64,000 nt of DNA, taken from the NCBI GenBank assembly GCA_039881145.1, contig JAYKKI010000037.1, positions 11,669,501-11,733,500 of the forward strand, read 5' to 3'. The notes under the pieces are model-generated. The model did not search any database, was not told where the DNA came from, and saw only the letters and a list, made by a program, of their open reading frames with translations. Shown here in pieces: positions 58,621 to 64,000 of this stretch; position 1 is the stretch's first letter, and each line of letters opens with the position of its first letter. Origin of the DNA: Druceiella hillmani (taxonomy: Eukaryota; Arthropoda; Insecta; Lepidoptera; Hepialidae). The translations under genes were made by a program, and so were the position numbers.

Positions 58621-61050
58621 TCTTTGATCCTTTAGCTATCCAGTTAATTTTTGATGTAGTGGATAGATTCGGAACTGCAACGCCAAACTGTGTCCCCCGA
58701 TTTTGTTATCATTAGGTTTTTTGGATTGCCCGTATGGTAGCAAATTTAAAGACCTATTCACGTCAAAAGTAACAGATCAACTTATTTTTCGGCCTTCTAA
58801 AAAATTTTGTCTAGTGTGTCTGTTTTCGCTCATCGCATAATCGCATAAAATGGGGTAACTGTATCAATTTTTTTTCAAACTCATTTTAATGGTCCTACTT
58901 TATATACTGTATAGTATATTTTTAAGTAATTAAAATGTGGGTGTAATATGAATGTAAATAACGTACATGTTTTTATTTTTGTTTGTAATGGATTCATCTT
59001 AATATTTATGTGTACAGTTTTTACAATATAAGAGTTTACACAATTTTTATACATAAGACGTGTGTAAATTACCCAATTATTATTATCATAATGCATTATT
59101 AAATTCACTATAGATGGAAAAAAGTATTTTAAAATATCCCTATTTAGATTTTCATACCTGGAAGGTCCGAACGAAAACTTATTGTTACAAGAATATTGCA
59201 CATCCATTCTTTCGTATTTAAGACGCTTCTAACTTCTAAATTTAACAAGATAGGAGCTTGAAAATCATATATTTTCTTTACCCAACACAAAATAATCTTT
59301 TCATTATTTTAAAAAAATTGAAATTATGTTTTAAGGGTGCGCCTGAATATGTAATTGTAAAAAACAAATTCGCCATATTAGCCATTTTCACGACATATGA
59401 AACGAAATATAAGCTGTCGACACAGTCAAGGGAACGAATTTGTCAGCCGACTGCACGCAGCGGAAGTGAACTTAATATATTTCGAATGTACTCATGTTTG
59501 TAACTACGTTTTGATACGCTTCTGTAGCCTTAAGCGTGTGACGGATTTTCATATATGGCGCGTCGTTAGATTCGTTTTCGTTTCACGAGTAGAATAAAAT
59601 AATGTCAAGACTCAGAATCTCATATAGCGGACACTGTAGTCACGACTGCTATAGGCAACAGTGTGATAGTGCAGCGGCGAAGTGACTTACGCGTTGGCTA
59701 TGACTTACGCGCTAATAATATAATTTTTTTCAGATATCTAAAAATATTCAAATTTATATAAAAGAATAAAAAAAACGATTATAAAAAACGAAAATAGATA
59801 GGTTTTGCTAACACTATCCAAATTTCTTAAGAAAATAATAGAATATTAATAAGTAAATCGGAGTTTCACTCTCGGAGTTCAGCTGCAAACCGTGGCTTAA
59901 TGAAATTTTGACATTATTAGTAAAACTAGTTTTCTTTCTTTCCGTTATTAAGCAGTCAGAGTTTTTGTTTATTAATATTTGTTTTTATATAGAAAAATTA
60001 CAGTCGAAAAATTAAAAAGAGAAAGAAGATATCATGTTGGGATAAATAATGAAGAACTCTTTTCTATTCGTGCATGACTATGGTATATCTGTAACGACTA
60101 TGTCCAGAAATTACTCAACAAAAAAGAAAAAAATAAGTATATACCTAGAATAATAATGAATGTAATTATAAAGATCAGTTGGGAGTATTTGAGAAAACTT
60201 TAATATAAATTAGAAACGTGAAAAAATTACAGTAATAACTGTATTTTTATTTATCTACAGACATTATATGTACATTAAAGTCTGGAATTGTAACAGAAGT
60301 GATAGAAGCAGAAACGGAAACGGAAGCAGAAATCAGTTAGCACATACAAAAGAAAAGTACAAAACAAAAGTTATTTTTATATAGTTTATTAAAAAAATAA
60401 GAAGTCCTGTACGAACGGTAAGTTACACCAAAATGTACGTAGGTGTTTATTTAACAAGTATTACACAAAATATTAATACTGAAAACTTATAAATGACAGA
60501 TTGTACTATAAAAATAAAAGTTTAACAGCCGTCTCTTCATCTAATCTACTCCTTTTTTCTTTGTAAGTTAGAGTTACTCCGCTGAACGATTGTTTGCTTG
60601 CGCCACTGCTAGGTGGAGCTGATTAAAATCTCCGTACTGATGGTAGCAAAATCGAGTATTTGTGAGCGTTCATTTACCAACATATAAAGAATTTTCCTGC
60701 AATGGAAGTCTTTTTTCTTTGTAATTCTGCAACACCTATTTTATCACGACAATAGGTACTATTACCAGATCATCACCAATATATTCTTCACGGTCTGAAC
60801 TTAATATACATTTCAACAATCCCAATTGTTGAAATGTATGAGTATTGAGACTTACTCGTCGAAGGCTAAGGTTCATAAGCGATTTCGATAATATGATTTT
60901 TTTTTATTTCACTTAGGCTAAGGGGAAATACACCAAGTGTTGTTTTCTTTTATAAATAAAATTCAAATTGATGCTGTTTCAACCTCAATCAAACTGTATC
61001 AACCTCGAACAACCTCATGTTTGGTAATCTCACTAAAAGAAATTCTTTTA
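58621..61050. other. AT-rich intergenic block with a CpG-richer pocket
   Basis: 59440-59710 is CpG-richer. The rest shows no gene. ORFs at 58881-59207, 59258-59503 and 59397-59597 have no recognised motif. Confidence 0.4.
60806..60839. repeat. Perfect 15-bp hairpin
   Basis: ATACATTTCAACAAT at 60806-60820 and its exact reverse complement at 60825-60839, with the 4-base loop CCCA. Confidence 0.95.
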
Positions 61051-61159
61051 TTGAATATATTTAGCGTTAATTTTGTAGAAATTCATTATTCAGAATTAAA
61101 TGAAACTACTTGATGTAGTATTATTTCTACTTCCTTTAAGTTCTTTACCACGACCTAGG
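61051..61159 (-). mobile_element. PLE terminal repeat, copy D (truncated at the ribozyme core)
   Basis: It starts with the family edge TTGAATATATTT and follows the consensus through ACCACGACCTAGG. At the base where other copies continue as TTTCGTTGTATT it becomes TTAGG repeats. The hammerhead core is therefore absent. Confidence 0.9.
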
Positions 61160-61187
61160 TTAGGTTAGGTTAGGTTAGTTTAGGTTA
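61156..61187 (+). repeat. Short TTAGG telomere-type repeat
   Basis: From 61160 there are three perfect TTAGG units, one TTAGT, another TTAGG, and a final TTA. TTAGG is the ancestral arthropod telomere unit. It is directly joined to the PLE terminal repeat, whose CCTAGG overlaps the unit by TAGG. Slippage from that overlap is the alternative origin. Confidence 0.75.
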
Positions 61188-61204
61188 TGTCAAATAAACA
61201 CCTA

Positions 61205-61620
61205 CGTACATTTAATAGTGAGAAATCCTTTTGTATCGTGCATCCAAATATGTAGAATTAACACATAAAAATGATTACCAAAATTACTAAATCTGGCGTT
61301 CAGGTCATCCATAAAATTTTTACTTCTCTTTTAATTTTAATTTTTATTATTTATTTGCAAAATACTTAGAACAATTTTCATAAGTGGTATAACGGTCGAA
61401 ATTGTAATTTGAGAACTGATTAATTCCCTCGTGACTCCTTCAAAAGACCTCATTATGCTGACGTCTTTTTCCACGTTTAACCAATCCTTTGGAGCGAATT
61501 TCACGATTTTTTCTTTACTGAGGTATAATATGATGGGGTCTTTATTTGTTTGAAAACGCCCCATAATGTAAAATATGCTATTCCACCAGCGATTATTATG
61601 GCGATAATTATTCATTATTA
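61205..61620 (-). pseudogene. hAT transposase (ZBED-like) catalytic-domain fragment
   Basis: On the minus strand RWWNSIFYIMGRFQTNKD is followed by PIILYLS, FAPKDWLNVEKDVSIMRSFE, GVTRELISSQITISTVIPL and, after a frameshift, DDLNARFSNFGN and TYLDARYKRISH near 61220-61255. The RWNSTFYM..R, 'F..VTR.LS....TIS.VIPL' and 'LDPR(F/Y)K' patterns are typical of hAT transposases of the ZBED group. The 92-codon open part is 61337-61615. No zinc finger, termini or C-terminal dimerisation region were found, so this is an isolated piece. It covers the part of the protein that is deleted in the 46-48 kb element. Confidence 0.75.
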
Positions 61621-64000
61621 ATAATCTATTTATGTAAAGAGGTAGTTAATGGACAATTTCAGTAAACAATCTCTCTTCTTTTGTTTATGCGTAGGAAAAA
61701 ATAAATATTAAGATGGTAACGTTAACAATTACATAAAAAATATATAAGTGTAATAACAATATAGTTTATTTTATATTATTTTTTATAGATTCTACAAAGG
61801 TAAATAGAAAAATATTTGAAATAAAATAACGGATGTATGTCTAACAAATATAATTATTATATTCCTATGATGTGGAATATGAATACTTGGATTACTTACC
61901 CAGTTATTCAGTCTAGCACAGCACTTAATCGAGATTGACAGAGTGTATCCCATCGCAATTATTGCAACTTTTCTTTTGCTATCGAGGTATTATAGTTTTA
62001 ATGCAGCGCTGAATTTTATGCATGGTACAATAAAAATTTTCAATATCTGATACTCTATCTAACTATCTGGTAATGATTTAATAATTTTGAACCTATATTA
62101 CGCGTTATGTAAATAACTGTAGTTTTTTATGTTCCGCTCTTGAAAAAAGCCTCCAATTTGGCTGAAATAGCCTTTCCTTTATAAAGTCCTTCCATAACTT
62201 TGCATATTAAATAAATTAATGCTTTACGAATTTATTGTTTATCCCGTATGCGTTCAAACTAAATAAAGAAAGGTTTGCATTCATCCCTGATCAGATGTCA
62301 CTTGTAAATGAAAATTTCTCGAACTTATTAATATTTGTGTTGTCCTGTTTCATCCTAAATTGTACAAATCGTCACATAAAAATTATATAAAAACTGTGAG
62401 CCTCTTAATTTATATCGTAGCACAGTAGCATTTATCACTCGGCGGAATCCATTCACAAAATTAAAAGGCAAATCCTGCAAACGATTCATTTCTTTGCTTT
62501 TTTCTTGTGATTTATCCCAAATCTCATTTTTTGGAAATATAACGAACATTGGTTGTTTATTATATATTTGCCGTAGATTCATTTATTTCAACAAAAACAC
62601 TATTTCTTTTGTCAAAAAAAACCTCCGATTTGGACTTGATTTCCATTTATTTTTATCACTATCTTGTACTTAATAAGTACACATTGCATAATTGTTATTT
62701 TAGCAACGTAACAACAGACGTGAAATTAATAATTTTAAAATAAGAAAATCCAATAAAGAACACCATACGTAACGAGCAATTATTACGTACTGAATGAAAA
62801 AAAATTTTAAAAATTATCTTTCACTTTAGCACGGAACTCACATCTACTAATTCGAAACAAATCACTCGACAAAGTCACTACCTGTCGCCTCAAGGTAAAA
62901 CTGGCGGCCCTGCGAATGTAAAAAATAAAAATAGATACGCATTTCTTCTGTTATACTTCCGTTATAAAATATGCAGAAGTGGGTGAATCAATTGTTGCGG
63001 AACTTCCGCATTTGCGGAATCTGAAGCGGTATCCGTTACATCTCTATTAAAATCACAATTGATACACGTGGAATTATTGCCACGAGAATATTTTCTTGCA
63101 GCTAAACAGAACACTAACCACATAACGATATATGGTATTGTAGTAGACTGCAACAGATAATATAATTAACTAAAGGTAAAAAAAGTATTTACGTGCACAT
63201 ACATATTCGAATACACCGACACATGCACGCACATACGCACGCATGCACGCACGTACACATGCACGCAAACACCCACGCACCTTTCATAGAAAGTAATATG
63301 ATCCTTGAAAATAAGTAAAGCAAGAAGCCTTTCAGAATGCGAAGGCAAACGTATAATGCTTATAAGATTTTTTGTAAAATTTAATGGACTATTTTGACCA
63401 TAAGGAAAGTACAGATAGTTAATGACAAAAAATGTGTTCTTGAAAGAAGTGCTCTTCAAAAAAAGTGTTCATATCGAAGACGAAAAAATAACAAACAAAT
63501 TTATATCTTGTTAAAGAATGTAATGTAAATATGTAACGAGAATAATTGAAGTGAAAAATAGAAGAAAATCGATTTAAAACTGCTTATAAAAACGTCTTCC
63601 AATAAGTTCTCATAGCGTTTATATTAAAACCGAAATTTTAGAAGTAAAACTCAATCACTTCATCAAAACTTTTTATTAAAGAACTTTTATTATCTTTTAA
63701 ACAAAATTTTGAAATAGCTAAAAGGTTTCGATTTAAAATAAATGACTCACAAAATGTTAATTTTGAATATCCAGTTATTCTTGAAGTATATGGTAAGCTA
63801 ATTACAGTTAGCCGGATAAACTTTTGTTAATTAACTTAAATTCAGGAAGTTATTTACGCTTCTAATTTAAAAACTAATTAAATAAGTGTCTCAAATAAAA
63901 TTTAAGTAAGTTGTACTCAAGAGTGTTTCTGTTAAAACCTCCACTAGATATTTATGAACTACCTACTGCGAGAGATTGTGCTGAGCAAATAGCGTACTGC
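61621..64000. other. AT-rich intergenic block
   Basis: No gene was recognised. The minus frame 62962-63153 begins with a signal-peptide-like stretch (MWLVFCLAA after TTIPYIV) and has two Cys, but is otherwise unsupported. It is followed on its left side by nothing recognisable. Confidence 0.4.
63193..63282. repeat. CA/CG-rich alternating simple repeat
   Basis: Interrupted CACGCA/CATGCACG units on the plus strand. The ORF across it on the minus strand is an artefact of Cys/Val codons. Confidence 0.9.

Noticed and set aside
62962..63153. Small secreted peptide gene on the minus strand
   Set aside because: It has a signal-like hydrophobic start, but no cleavage context, cysteine pattern or supporting exon; hydrophobic starts are common by chance here.

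Overview
This window is strongly AT-rich, intron-free-looking eukaryotic DNA with long (TA)n and (GT)n microsatellites and no operons or bacterial-style gene packing. A short run of TTAGG units (the ancestral insect/arthropod telomere repeat) at 61.16 kb and the mix of old transposons suggest an arthropod, most likely an insect. That is inference and the species cannot be named from this window. No host protein-coding gene could be recognised with confidence. Almost every open reading frame over 60 codons is a chance or microsatellite frame. The best unexplained ORF is a 137-codon minus-strand frame at 39,848-40,261.

What can be recognised is a graveyard of mobile elements, all broken. From left to right: a Ty1/copia-type Gag with zinc knuckle, a tRNA-type primer site and a putative LTR (5.9-7.2 kb, minus); the 3' end of an RTE/craft-like non-LTR element with its YADD box (9.7-10.6 kb, minus); the 3' end of a Penelope-like element (PLE) with GIY-YIG-proximal coding remnants, an internal 145-bp duplication and a terminal repeat carrying a hammerhead-ribozyme-like fold (12.4-13.4 kb, minus); further PLE terminal-repeat copies at 22.3, 26.8-27.1 (an inverted pair) and 61.05 kb; a Tigger/jerky-type DDE transposase with a lost catalytic Asp (27.9-29.8 kb, plus); a tRNA-derived SINE-like unit (35.8-36.0 kb, minus); a degraded copy of a multi-copy insect 'hypothetical protein' family (36.6-37.2 kb, plus); a jockey-like LINE tail (42.6-42.85 kb, minus); an internally deleted hAT/ZBED element with terminal repeats and a perfect 8-bp target duplication (46.2-48.2 kb, minus coding); a mariner helix-turn-helix remnant (54.4-54.7 kb, plus); and a second hAT fragment (61.2-61.6 kb, minus) next to the TTAGG run.

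Overlaid on this are tandem arrays (72 bp x3, 145 bp x2, 230 bp x3, 148 bp x2), perfect or near-perfect hairpins (10.6, 11.65, 18.6, 19.5, 56.62 and 60.8 kb), a Z-DNA-prone GT/CG tract at 50.8 kb, and CpG-rich islands near 1.38, 4.6, 49.9, 58.55 and 59.45 kb that could be regulatory. The genes do not work together in any pathway. The biology here is retroelement and DNA-transposon accumulation.

The most interesting signals are the PLE terminal-repeat family with its ribozyme-like core, and one copy of it that stops inside that core and continues directly as telomere-type repeats.
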